64,000 nucleotides of DNA from Pholis gunnellus. Its lineage: Eukaryota; Chordata; Actinopteri; Perciformes; Pholidae. Each line of letters begins with the position of its first letter. Position 1 is the stretch's first letter. Made by a program: the position numbers and the translations under genes. This document shows positions 40,619 through 50,192 of this stretch, in pieces. Location of the stretch: contig OU342820.1 of NCBI GenBank assembly GCA_910591455.2, positions 17,716,345 through 17,780,344 on the forward strand, written 5' to 3'. The notes under the pieces were generated by a model that ran no database searches, was not told the DNA's origin, and worked only from the letters and a program-made list of their open reading frames with translations.

Positions 40619-41777
40619 ATATCTTACATATTGGTCCTTTTAACTCCACTACTACTTTAGTAAAATGTGTATTTTCCTATTTTGGAATATAATAGTTTTA
40701 CGATTTTAAAATCAGAATAATAACTGTTCTGTCATCAAGATTCCATTGTAATTGATCATACATGTTTATCTACCTGCCGCAGATAATTATGGCAAACTTA
40801 TTCAAACAGCTGTTACAATTTGTATTTATTTTATTTTGGCTTCTTGCTTTGGCAGTTGCTCCTTTTCAAACCCTTTTTGCTAGCACTAATATAAACACTA
40901 TTTGTTTGGCATTTTGCAAAAATGCTGAAAATACCAAGCAGTCAACCTCCCTAATAAGCCCTCATTAAGCCGGTCCCCAACTAGTGTGGATTCCTGCTGA
41001 GAATGCTCATGAATCTTTATGTATGATCGATAATCAATGACATTCTTTAGCACAATTTATGAGGCACATTATCCTTCCACTAAGCATGTTGAATACTGGC
41101 ACAGAGCTGGAGTAACATTTGCCATATTGGTCATCATGCATCAAACGTTTGCTAATCCAGGATGGGCGTTTTTTCACCAGGTTGGGGCATGCTCAAGAGA
41201 ACAGATAAGTTAAATCCTCGCGGCGGTGGCTCATCCTCTTTACTCAGAAATAGAAGCAACATCAGAAGCGCCAATTGGCTGATGAAAGTCCTGTGTGTAC
41301 GGTAATGATGGCACTACATTGCTAATTGCTTGTTCAAGTAAGCCCAAATCACACTGGAGAAACTGTCCAAGAGTGATAAAAACAGGAAAGCTGCACGAAT
41401 CACCAATCTGGGCCCGTCTATGGAGGCTCATACTGGGCCCACACTAAACTTGGAATCCTGATGTGAATATTATATACATATGTGCTGGATTTGTGCAGAC
41501 ATTTTTAAATACATGGAAGTCTGTGTTCATACAGAAGGCTAGAACCTTCTCTGTGCCACATATAAGAAATACTTTACAGATTTAAATTAAGAGGTTACTT
41601 GAGTTACTTTTGCTCCTGTTGCTAAATCCCCGCCAGCTGCAAAGGAGTGAGTTATGGGACAGTTTTATAGAATGTACTACCACAAAACTTTAAAATCAAC
41701 ATTGTGCTTTTTTTAAGCAACATTGTGTGCAAATGAAGTCATGTAAACTTAAAATAGAGGTGCTCAATACAAAATCC

Positions 41778-41995
41778 AGAGCATTTCTGCCTCTACAAGG
41801 CTCTCAACATGGCGACGGCTCGCTGCTAACGCTGCTAACTGTGTTAACAGTGCTGACAGAGCTAACGGTGTTTACCTGAGAGGGAACCGGAAGGTGGGCT
41901 CTATTGTTCTGCGATGAGGACGTCGGTTGGGGCGGCGTTATCATCTGTAACCGCCGTATGAGTGCAGTGCAGAGCGGCGGCCTAGACCTCTCATA
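41778..41995 (+). repeat. Dispersed repeat family C, copy 2
   Basis: Partner of 27886-28230. Shared landmarks are CAACATGG, the run of GCTAAC units, GTGTTTACCTGAG and GGGAACCGGAAGGTGGGC. It continues into GGGGCGGCGTTATCATCTGT. Confidence 0.65.
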
Positions 41996-44347
41996 TTCAT
42001 GTTTTCAAACCTTTTAATTACATGTTCAACTGTTTAATACAAGTAACACAGCCCACCATAAAACTGTGATGTATTCTGCTGTAATTTACTGTGCATTCTC
42101 TCACACAATAACAACACCGATTCTAACCTTCCAGAAAATGTTTCAGTTGCAGGCCAACTGCCTTTTTTCAATTCAATGTTTCTTTTTCGAACAGGTTGAT
42201 ATTTGATAAAGGGCAGTTATTAGTATTTCTCCTCTATACAGCATACTTACAGCATTTATACATTATACATTGCTTCTGCCTGTATTTACTCCAGCGAGAG
42301 CGTGGCGGTTTCTTTAACTCCCAACACAGCGGCTGTGGAATAAGAGGGGGTGAGCACTGCTGCCTACATGAAGGAGCTCAAAATTCCTTTTCTTTTCTTC
42401 GACTGTCACTGACGTCGTCTGACCATTTCGGACATTTGCCAGGATAATCCCAAGATTCAGCTGAAAACTGGCACAAACGCATGTTTACAGTCCGTTTACT
42501 GTTTTACAGTCTCATTCAAGTGGACCACACCGTAACCTCCACTCACCCAAACAATACTTTCAGTGGCAAAGGCTCCAGGCATGGCTGAACGTATCCACAC
42601 TGTATATTTTCACTTCATGGCTTCAAGTTTCTTTAATTCACAGCACAAAACTCAATGGAGCTTTTCTTCACTCTGCCATCTCTCCTCCGGAGCACACAGT
42701 CATAAAGTAACACACACACAAAGTATAACAACACAGACACACAAAAGATCACTAAACCTGAATATGAGAAAGGATAAATATCACCAGTCAACACAAGCTC
42801 ACTGCAATAACACAGAGACAATCGTTGGATTCATTGTGCTGAGAACCGACCGAACGAGCGTCTGAGTACATGTAAGCGCTTACAAGATGCCTTTGGGTTG
42901 CATTCCCCGCCGTCTATCATATCCATCAAAATGTAGAGCAGGTGTTACTGTGACAGGCCCAAATTTATGAATCACATTTTACGAGATTACTGGTCTCGTT
43001 CAACTACACCAATGTCAAATGGCTGCAAACATCTGTAACTGATCATAATTTCACTTCCATTAAGTCCACATTAGCCCGAGCATCACAGACAGAGAAGAGA
43101 AATGCAGTGTAATGCATCATTTAGAAGCAAACAAACAAACGTGGTCTGAATGAATTTTTATATCAGTGTCTGGTATCTGAAAAAATAAAATGTCTCAACT
43201 CGTGATTTCTTTTTCAAAACCATTTAACCATCAACTTTGACAGCGGCCAATGTGTTTCTCTCCCTCCTGAATGCATCATTCTGAGGTGAGCGGCCCCTCA
43301 CAGGACAATAGATGTAAAATAAAGGCTGCTTTAGGGGTTTATTTTGCTCAGGGGTCCTTAAACACACTTATTATTATTCATGTAAGCATGTCATCCTCCT
43401 GTCTAATGAGCCTTTCACCGTGAGTGTAATGAAACAGCTTGCATTAACACAGGCAAAATGAGCAGCCGAGAGCTCCCTTGTCTATGCAGCAAGATGAAAG
43501 CAGATGCTCCGCAAACCCAAACACCAGCGTATAACAGACACACGGAGAAACATGAGGGGACTTTGAGTCAGCGTCGTTCTCATCAGCTCATTGACTCCAT
43601 TAGAGGAATCTTGAAAAGCCCGTGGTTAAACATCGAGAGAACCACGCCGAACTGAGCCATGACCAACTGACCATGAATGAACCCTCAAATTGATTTGTGT
43701 TCTTTCTCCCATAAACATGGCGACGATGAACAGGTTCTTCTCCGGCTAAATACACCTGGACTCAACGTGAATGTCAACAATCACACACGGGAAAGGTGGT
43801 GATAACAGATTCAAACCTTTTTAAGCAACCAGCTGCAAAGCAGAAACTAAAAGGTTTTGTTAGATAATACAGCATTTATTGCATGATTATTATGCCATTT
43901 GGTCAGGTAATTGAAGGGTTTGAATGTTCTGTTGAGAAGAAGATGAGAATACTGGCTGACTTGTAAGATCAAAACAGAGTACTGCCAGGGGTAACATACT
44001 TATATCCAAAATAAATAAAAAACACTCCTGTAAAATAACAATTTCTCTCTGTTTTACAGTAATATGTGAGCATGACTGTGCATGTGTGAGTGTGTATAAC
44101 AGTGTAAGGGAATCTAAACCTGAAGAATAATTACCTAAAATAATAAGACAATTTCTCAAAAAATGAAATTCAATATTTAAAATGAACATGATGCTTATCT
44201 CAGTGTGTATTTCATATTTACCTCTATTTGTTCGAAATACAAATTTTAACATGTAAAAGAGAATGTGATTTTGATTCAGAGATTAACAACTTAAAGGTCA
44301 GATATTTAAAAAATAAATAAAAAACACTTGAAACAATACACTGACAC

Positions 44348-44363
44348 TTGTGTGTGTGTGTGT
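44348..44363 (+). repeat. (TG)n microsatellite, short
   Basis: About eight TG units. Confidence 0.9.
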
Positions 44364-45052
44364 TTGGGTGCATGACACTACGTGTGTGTGTGAAATATAT
44401 CGAGGTAACTGTGTTCAAGGTCTAAACTTAACAGACCTGATCAGGATATTCTCATTAAATAAAATACACCTTGTGGTTCAGAAAGGAGGTCAAACTGAAT
44501 GCAGTTGTATGCTCTCAGACTCTTAACACAATATTACAGAATTCACTTTCTTCAGTTAGCCACAGTCTCTTAAAGGACCAAAGTTTTCCCAATTTCGACA
44601 AATAAATGTGATTTACTGAACACTTTCCAAAACTGCTGTCGTTCATTCACTAGATGCTAAATAAGAGATTAAACTTGCTGGAGAGAGGTAAACAGCACAC
44701 CACATTTAATCTACACTGAACAAAAAAAACAACGGGTTGAGTTCATTTTAATCAGAGCCAAAAAATAGCTTTTAATAATGCAATAGCTGAAAGTATACGT
44801 GAGTGAAAAGTTGGCATTATCACAACTTATTAAGTTTGACGAACATGTAGGCATAAATCACGGTGATTGATTACCCATCAATCTGAGCAAATTGATTTTC
44901 TTACCACCAAGAAAAGCATGAAGACCTGTGAGTATGTGAAGCTACACACACATGCAGTTAGAAATACACCAGCACACAGGCACTCTTTGGAAAATGGTCA
45001 ACAGCAGCTTTAAGTGTGTACATCAAAGCACTACATGGGGCTAAATATGAAG

Positions 45053-45063
45053 GAACTCACCGG
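45053..45063 (-). other. hs3st4: 5' splice site of hs3st4 exon 1 (phase 2 donor)
   Basis: On the minus strand the coding sequence reads TACCG then GTGAGTTCC, so the intron starts at 45060. The donor GTGAGT is close to the U1 consensus. If unspliced, the frame runs into TGA at 45059-45057, right after the Arg codon. The last residues before the junction, GLDWYR, are where the family's first coding exon ends, which supports this being the true exon boundary. Confidence 0.88.
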
Positions 45064-45656
45064 TACCAGTCCAGCCCCTTCTCGTAGTTCCTGTCAAAGA
45101 AATGAGGCTCATTTCCAACGGCTCTGACGTCCGGGTGCACCCTGAGAGCCTCCAGCAGGGCTCTGGTCCCCCCTTTCTTCACCCCGATGATAATGGCTTG
45201 GGGAAGTTTCTTCTCTCCGTAATCCATGGTGCAGTTCACCCTGAGTTCGCTGTCCGTGGTGCTGAAATCCTGGTGCTCCTTATCCAGCGCGCTGGTGTGA
45301 TACGCCGCCGCCGATTTAGTTGGAGACGCCTGAGTCCTAATCCACTCCACTGTCCTTTGTTCGGCCTCAGCATGATCCTTCACGGTGGAAACCGCGGTGG
45401 GTCTCTCCGCCTCGGTGAATTCTGTGATGCCCTGGGAAGCAGAGTAAAGTTTCTCCCTCAATGTCACAAAAGTTGTCTCCTCCGTCACCAGCCTCCCTTG
45501 ATACGCGTAGTTCTCTTGCAGGGGGAACTGCAGCGAGTTGTAGCAGCTCATCAAGCTATAGAACAAGTAGGTGACAGAGAGGGAGAGGGTGAACATGAAT
45601 AAGATTTTCCGGGGCACTTTAGAGGTGAAAACCGAAGTGCTGGACCAAAATGCCAT
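45061..45656 (-). CDS. hs3st4: Heparan sulfate glucosamine 3-O-sulfotransferase 4, first coding exon (partial gene)
   Basis: The exon encodes 198 complete codons plus two bases of an Arg codon. The family transfers sulfate from PAPS to the 3-OH of glucosamine in heparan sulfate, as Golgi type II membrane proteins. Visible in order: basic cytosolic tail (about 1-17), signal-anchor helix (18-38, ILFMFTLSLSVTYLFYSL), stem (about 39-146) with an NCT sequon at 141, then the sulfotransferase domain start with the PAPS loop GVKKGGTRA (158-166) and NEPHFFDRNYEKGLDWYR (182-199), holding the catalytic Glu at 183. HS3ST4 is chosen over HS3ST2 because of TLSLSVTY in the anchor, STTD in the stem and DYGEKKLPQ before the domain. 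The start is the first in-frame ATG. A TGA stop lies in frame 84 bases upstream at 45741-45743, and the context has G at -3 and +4. The stem is shorter and far less proline-rich than mammalian HS3ST4. The catalytic C-terminal half is in a later exon outside the window. Confidence 0.93.
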
Positions 45657-45696
45657 CTCTGATAGCAGTGATCCTCTCAAAGAAGTGGCCAGACAT
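45619..45696 (-). other. Upstream ORF 2, overlapping the hs3st4 start codon
   Basis: ATG at 45696-45694 has A at -3. It opens a 25-codon frame, out of register with the main frame, that runs past the hs3st4 ATG and stops at TAA 45621-45619. An overlapping upstream frame in fair context generally lowers translation of the main frame. Whether it is in the mRNA is not known. Confidence 0.35.
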
Positions 45697-45795
45697 GTTT
45701 CCACCCCGAGTCTTGCATGGAACAAAATCAACAGCAATAATCAGTCACTATCAGCGCTGCTCCAGCTAAAAAAAAGCGTGAAGCTGGAACAAACC
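45657..45795 (-). promoter_or_regulatory. hs3st4: Putative 5' leader of hs3st4
   Basis: This is the stretch between the start codon and a possible transcription start placed about 30 bases downstream of the TATA-like sequence. It contains an in-frame stop (45741-45743) and two upstream ATGs, described separately. The true transcript start is unknown, so the right boundary is a guess. Confidence 0.4.
45677..45718 (-). other. Upstream ORF 1 in the hs3st4 leader
   Basis: ATG at 45718-45716 opens a 13-codon frame ending in TGA at 45679-45677, 20 bases before the main start codon. Its context is weak (T at -3, C at +4), so leaky scanning would be expected. It matters only if the transcript starts upstream of 45718. 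Confidence 0.35.
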
Positions 45796-45817
45796 AACCC
45801 CGTCCAACCAAATCGCA

Positions 45818-45825
45818 TATTTATA
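45818..45825 (-). promoter_or_regulatory. TATA-like box upstream of hs3st4
   Basis: The minus strand reads TATAAATA here, a perfect TATA consensus, followed by GCG. It lies about 160 bases upstream of the start codon in the right orientation. Such AT-rich octamers occur by chance, so this is only a candidate core promoter. Confidence 0.3.
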
Positions 45826-47415
45826 AGGATAGCGTAGAAATAGATCGTTAAAATTCCGGAAGAATATCGCGTCCCTTTTCTTGAGTATCGATTTCTTATT
45901 CCAAGGCTGACAGACAATGTCACAATTTATTGGACTGAACTTGCAGATTTGAGAGGCTGGAGGTCTGGCGCTCTTCCAAATGAGCACCCTGGCTTCAACA
46001 GGACAGAATGTGATGGACCGAATCCTGGCATTGTGAAACAAGGGGGGAAGAAAATAAACAGAAATGAACAGCAGAGTGTTTAAAGTCGGCTTCTTCTCAT
46101 CAGCCGCTCAGCCCGAAGTCCAGTCTGCGATACAAGAGTATATTCACATCCATCCAGACACGCTTAAATCCACTGTATCTCTCCAACACGGGGGCGATCC
46201 TTTCTCTATTCTCTTACTTTGTGCAGCACAAAGTCCGCAGCCTTTGCACAAAAGCATCCACTCATCACTGACTACCACGCTGCTGCTCGCCGTCCTTGCG
46301 CCTTCTCAGATTGGTAGAATCCAACGGTGTGCGCGTCGGCTGAGTGAGCTCATCTGAACTGAAGCACCGTAGAGCCACACGGCACAACTAGTGTGTACAC
46401 CCACTTTGTCTATCCGTGCACAAGTAGGGCTATAAAACGTCAGATTCCCTCATCGGAAACAGTTGCGTGGAAATCTGCTGCCCCTCATTCATGTGACTGC
46501 TTGCAGAGATAGGAATTACGTGCCGGGATGTATGAAGGCTTATTACGTTAGGAATTGTCTCTTAAAGTTCACTATAAAACTCCATCTCAGGATGTTTTGA
46601 TAGAGATTATATTTTACAGAAAGCTCATGTCTGCACCCTGCTGGTTTTCTGCGGAGCGAGGCAAAATTTAATTTACAAAGAAATACAGAAGAAAAAAAAC
46701 AACTTTATTCGGATCAATATGAAAGCAGCTTATATGAACCAGGATGGGTAATGAGGATCACTGTGTTTAGAATTAAAGCGATGAGTCATGGGGGGGGGGG
46801 TTCTCCTCTATTATGTCTAAATGCACAATCCTGTGTTCTGTGGTATACTGAGGATGGGGGGGGGGTGCTTAGGCGCATTATACACTGAATTTATTATACG
46901 TGGGTGCAGGCTATAATTACTGGTGAGAACATTCACTAGACCTTAACTTGTACACTTTGTTGCCGCGATATGAGGATTTAAAATTGCATGCCACTGAAAT
47001 GTCTCCCTGTATTAGAGAATCTCATTCATCACACACCTCCAACACACCAGGAGAGCCAGTGTCACACTCGGCACTGGCTCTCTGATAATTTGTAATGCAT
47101 CTCAGAACAGCACGTTGTATTTTAAGTTCAGAAATATTGATATGGATGTTTTGCCCGACCAAATTTGTCTCTTCTAAATGTCTGCAGCCGGCTCGGCATG
47201 CAAACCAGGGGTGACACAAAGTCATTTCATCATGGAGCGTTGCAGCATTACTGAAGGACGACTCGTTTGCATTCAGCCAGTGCATTTCCACCGAATCAGA
47301 AAATCTATGACATCCAATGCGAGCTACCAGTACAGAGAGAAAACCCATCTTCTCATCTCATGTATGTAGTCAAGATGTTTGAACCCAATGGAGATGTAGC
47401 AGGTGCTATCTAAAC
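45826..47415. other. Upstream flank of hs3st4, no gene seen
   Basis: Likely promoter-proximal and intergenic DNA. I see no convincing exon. Two G runs occur at 46790-46800 (11 G) and 46856-46865 (10 G), and there is a hairpin at 47051-47082. Short open frames here look like chance. Confidence 0.6.
47051..47082. repeat. Hairpin, 13-pair stem, 6-base loop
   Basis: GAGAGCCAGTG pairs perfectly with CACTGGCTCTC. The next two positions extend the stem by one wobble and one normal pair, closing on ACACTC. Confidence 0.85.
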
Positions 47416-47890
47416 TTAAAGCTGCTATCGATATTTTTATGACGATGTGAAAACAACATGTCAATGTGAAAGGGGCAATTCATAGTGAGAATTATCACTC
47501 CTACTGCAGCTGTCTCTGGCATTACAGAGCTTTATAGTGAGTTTCAGCTCATTGTTTAGCTTTCCAGCCCGCAACTTTACTGTGTTGGTTCACTCAAATT
47601 AGTGTTATAGCGTCGTTTTCTGATGCAGCAGCAAAACGGCTCCAAAAGACAACTGTATACCCGCTCAGCACCACACGGCAAACAGACACAATCAGCGACT
47701 AACTGGTGGACATGTTGGAGCATTTAGCAGGCAAATAGACAGATATTGTCCTCAGGAGTTGGTAGAGACCAAAAACAGAGCTAAAAGAGAAGATCAGACG
47801 CTCATCGGGTGGCTGGAAACACGACTCTAATTGAGTGAAAATGTTGCTCCATAACTGTCTGATGTGTAAATAAGCAACTAACAAGTTTGC
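47416..47890 (+). repeat. Dispersed repeat family F, copy 1
   Basis: The segment around 47540-47640 matches the minus strand of 57184-57325. Shared pieces include TTTCAG(C/T)TCATTGTT, CAACTTTACTGT, TTGGTTCACTC and ATAGCGTCGTTTT. The longer right part (GGAGTTGGTAGAGACC, CAAAAACAGAGCTAAAAGAG) agrees with a teleost repeat I recall. It is non-coding. Confidence 0.75.
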
Positions 47891-49502
47891 AATTTCAACT
47901 AAAAAAGGTAAAAATAAATTCTGACTTTTTTTTTCATGCATTCTGGTGACTTTTAAAGAATAAAACAATAAGTACACTACAACTGCATTTTTTATGTTTA
48001 ATAGAACATACATAGTAATTGTGTTAAATAGTTTCCAATTTTATGTCCCAACCAATATGGAATATCGTGTTATTGGCAAACTCAACCTCTACATAAGCGA
48101 TGCAGGTGATTGGGTGAGGGGGAGGAAAGCATGCGGACAAGTGTTTGGAGTACAACGGTTACCGGGTGTTTGGCAGTCAAGAGAGCGTAGGAGAGCTCGA
48201 TGGGTTCGATGAAATTGTTGTATTCACAAATTGCCACTCGGAGAAGCGGAAAGCTCTCTAACAGCACCTGCCCCGTTTGTAAATTATCACCGTTATCAGA
48301 CTTCCTACACGTCTAAGAGTCACCCTGTCAGAGGTTTCTGAGCATGCTCAGACACTCCGGCTGTGGAGCGGTTGCATCAGAACGTGCACGGTGTTAACAA
48401 CACAAGTGAAGTGTCATTAAGATGGCTGCCGCTACTCAGTGCTGATGATAAATTATTATCAGAGCACAAGAGAAAATATATTGACCCGTTTTATCTTCCC
48501 TTTGTCGCGCCTGTTATCTGAGCCATTCATAAATCGCTCAGACATTGTCGGTCCCAGTGGAAGCTGAGTGCTCAGATTGTGTCTATTTGCATTTACAAAC
48601 AAGCACTCACTCAGGGAAAATGGAGTTTATTGAAGTTGAGTTTAAGTCCTGGCAGCTGCTTTGTGCAGAAGAGAATTTACTGGCTGTGTCAAAAGGCCAA
48701 TATCAAACGAACGATTGATACTTAATGCGGGCAACAGGTCTTAACAGGCTTTAAGTGAAGCTAAAGATCATTTAACATTGTCTCATTGTTTCAGGAAGCT
48801 GGCCACTGCAGTCACAATCTGCGAGCACTCAGTTTCCATCACAATGAGGCTGTGAGCCACAAGAAGAACTGTGGCCCTCTCTGCGGCGCGCATTAACATT
48901 CACCTCGTGTCTAGATTGTATTCAGATATGAATTATCCATATTACATTTATACCTGGAATTAAAAATGTGTCTTAGCTACAGAGTGTGTCTGCAGCTCAA
49001 CTGCAATTATGATTTTCAATCCTGACAATAGTTAAGGCATGAATTACCCATCTAATACATTATAAATATCATCGCACAGGCTTTAGAGCAGGCTGCAACA
49101 CCGAGTCTATTCTGGTCCAGCACATGTGTGCGTCTTTTATACACATACGACACATCTGGTCCACTGTGTGTTTCTGCATTACAAAGAGGAGACACATTTA
49201 CGCCACAGTATTCAATGGAATGACAGCTGGATGGAAAATATAACCAGTTGTTTTTAATGGCAATATAATACCCAACTTGTGCTGTTTATCACCAGGTACA
49301 GGTATAATACACACCAGACAGCTCCACACCAGTGATTGGTGGCCAATGCATTGTTCGTTTTGGGGAGGCAGCCTGGACAGCCTGGAGGCAGTTAGCACAG
49401 ACGAAGTCAACAGCTAAACTGCATCTTATACAACACCTGCCATCACTTGTATGGTGAATTAAGGAGCACCATCAGTATGTGATTCATCATCCCAAGGTGC
49501 AT

Positions 49503-49518
49503 TCTATCTATAGATAGA
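49503..49518. repeat. Perfect 16-bp palindrome
   Basis: TCTATCTATAGATAGA is its own reverse complement, probably a remnant of a GATA-type simple repeat. Confidence 0.85.
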
Positions 49519-50151
49519 TTTTTGTTTTATGCTGAAAATTATGAAGAGGCACCAAACATGAACTTCCTGTAAGAAATCATCTGCTGCTGCACACTGGATT
49601 TAGATGGTCTTGTATGAAATGACCTGATTCTGAACTCTGAGACTGTCTGGTGGATGGATCTGAGATGAACGGGCCATTGTGGGGAGATCTTGGCACTGCT
49701 ACAGCGCTCAGTGTAATTTAAGTCAGAGCACTTTGGCCAGTAATACGCCCTGTTGTTCCACTGGGGCTGGCAGCAGAGAGGGTTTATCAGGCTGCAACTA
49801 GACAAAGGATGTCACCGTCCCTCCATCCGTATGAATCCATGAGGGTCCCCAAACTATGACAAAAGGGACTGTAAAAAATATCACAACAGGAGCAAATTTC
49901 TCTTGAACTGTAGTCAAATACACTTCAATAGTAAATCTTCACTTTCATGACCTGGTAATTTATTGCACAACAGCAACTTCTGAAAGAGTCATGTACTACA
50001 AAGTCCCAACAAAGTAATTCTTATGAAAAAAAACGAACAAGCGTGCATGAACCTGGGCTCTCTACACTGTGTAGTGCTGTCTCAGGCTCAGCAGAATCTA
50101 CAGCCTTGGTGTCTGCATTTAATGAAGATAACAATTTATGAGGAAATTTCA

Positions 50152-50192
50152 TGAGGAAAATGCCTCGAGTGATACTTGAAGGCATTTCCTCA
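50152..50192. repeat. Near-palindrome, 18 pairs in 41 bases
   Basis: TGAGGAAA pairs with TTTCCTCA, TGCCT with AGGCA, and CGAGT with ACTTG (one wobble). There is one bulged A on each side and a 3-base loop. The loop is too tight for a normal microRNA precursor. Confidence 0.8.

Larger units (their letters stand above)
37801..45052. other. Intronic DNA immediately downstream of hs3st4 exon 1, no further exon seen
   Basis: Holds a G tract, an AT repeat, two dispersed repeats and a short TG repeat. I looked for a continuation of the sulfotransferase domain on the minus strand and found none. Confidence 0.6.
1..45060 (-). other. hs3st4: hs3st4 intron 1, 5' portion (more than 45 kb, incomplete)
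   Basis: Everything from the donor to the left edge of the window is inferred to be first intron. No open frame on the minus strand here resembles the remaining sulfotransferase domain, which would be expected as an uninterrupted stretch of roughly 600 bases. A very long first intron is also known for mammalian HS3ST4. The alternative, that exon 2 is missing through misassembly or gene breakage, cannot be excluded from this window alone. Confidence 0.75.

Noticed and set aside
44714..44760. CACTGAACAAAAA start, resembling the end of a fish DNA transposon
   Set aside because: Only about 13 bases agree, and no matching inverted end was found to either side.
45102..45602. 166-codon open frame on the plus strand
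   Set aside because: It is antisense to hs3st4 exon 1 and is opened by that exon's composition. It has no family signature and its first codon is not supported.
45657..45737. N-terminal extension of hs3st4 by 27 residues
   Set aside because: The extension would begin at TTG rather than ATG, lies just after an in-frame TGA, and is absent from the family. The ATG at 45656 has a good context.
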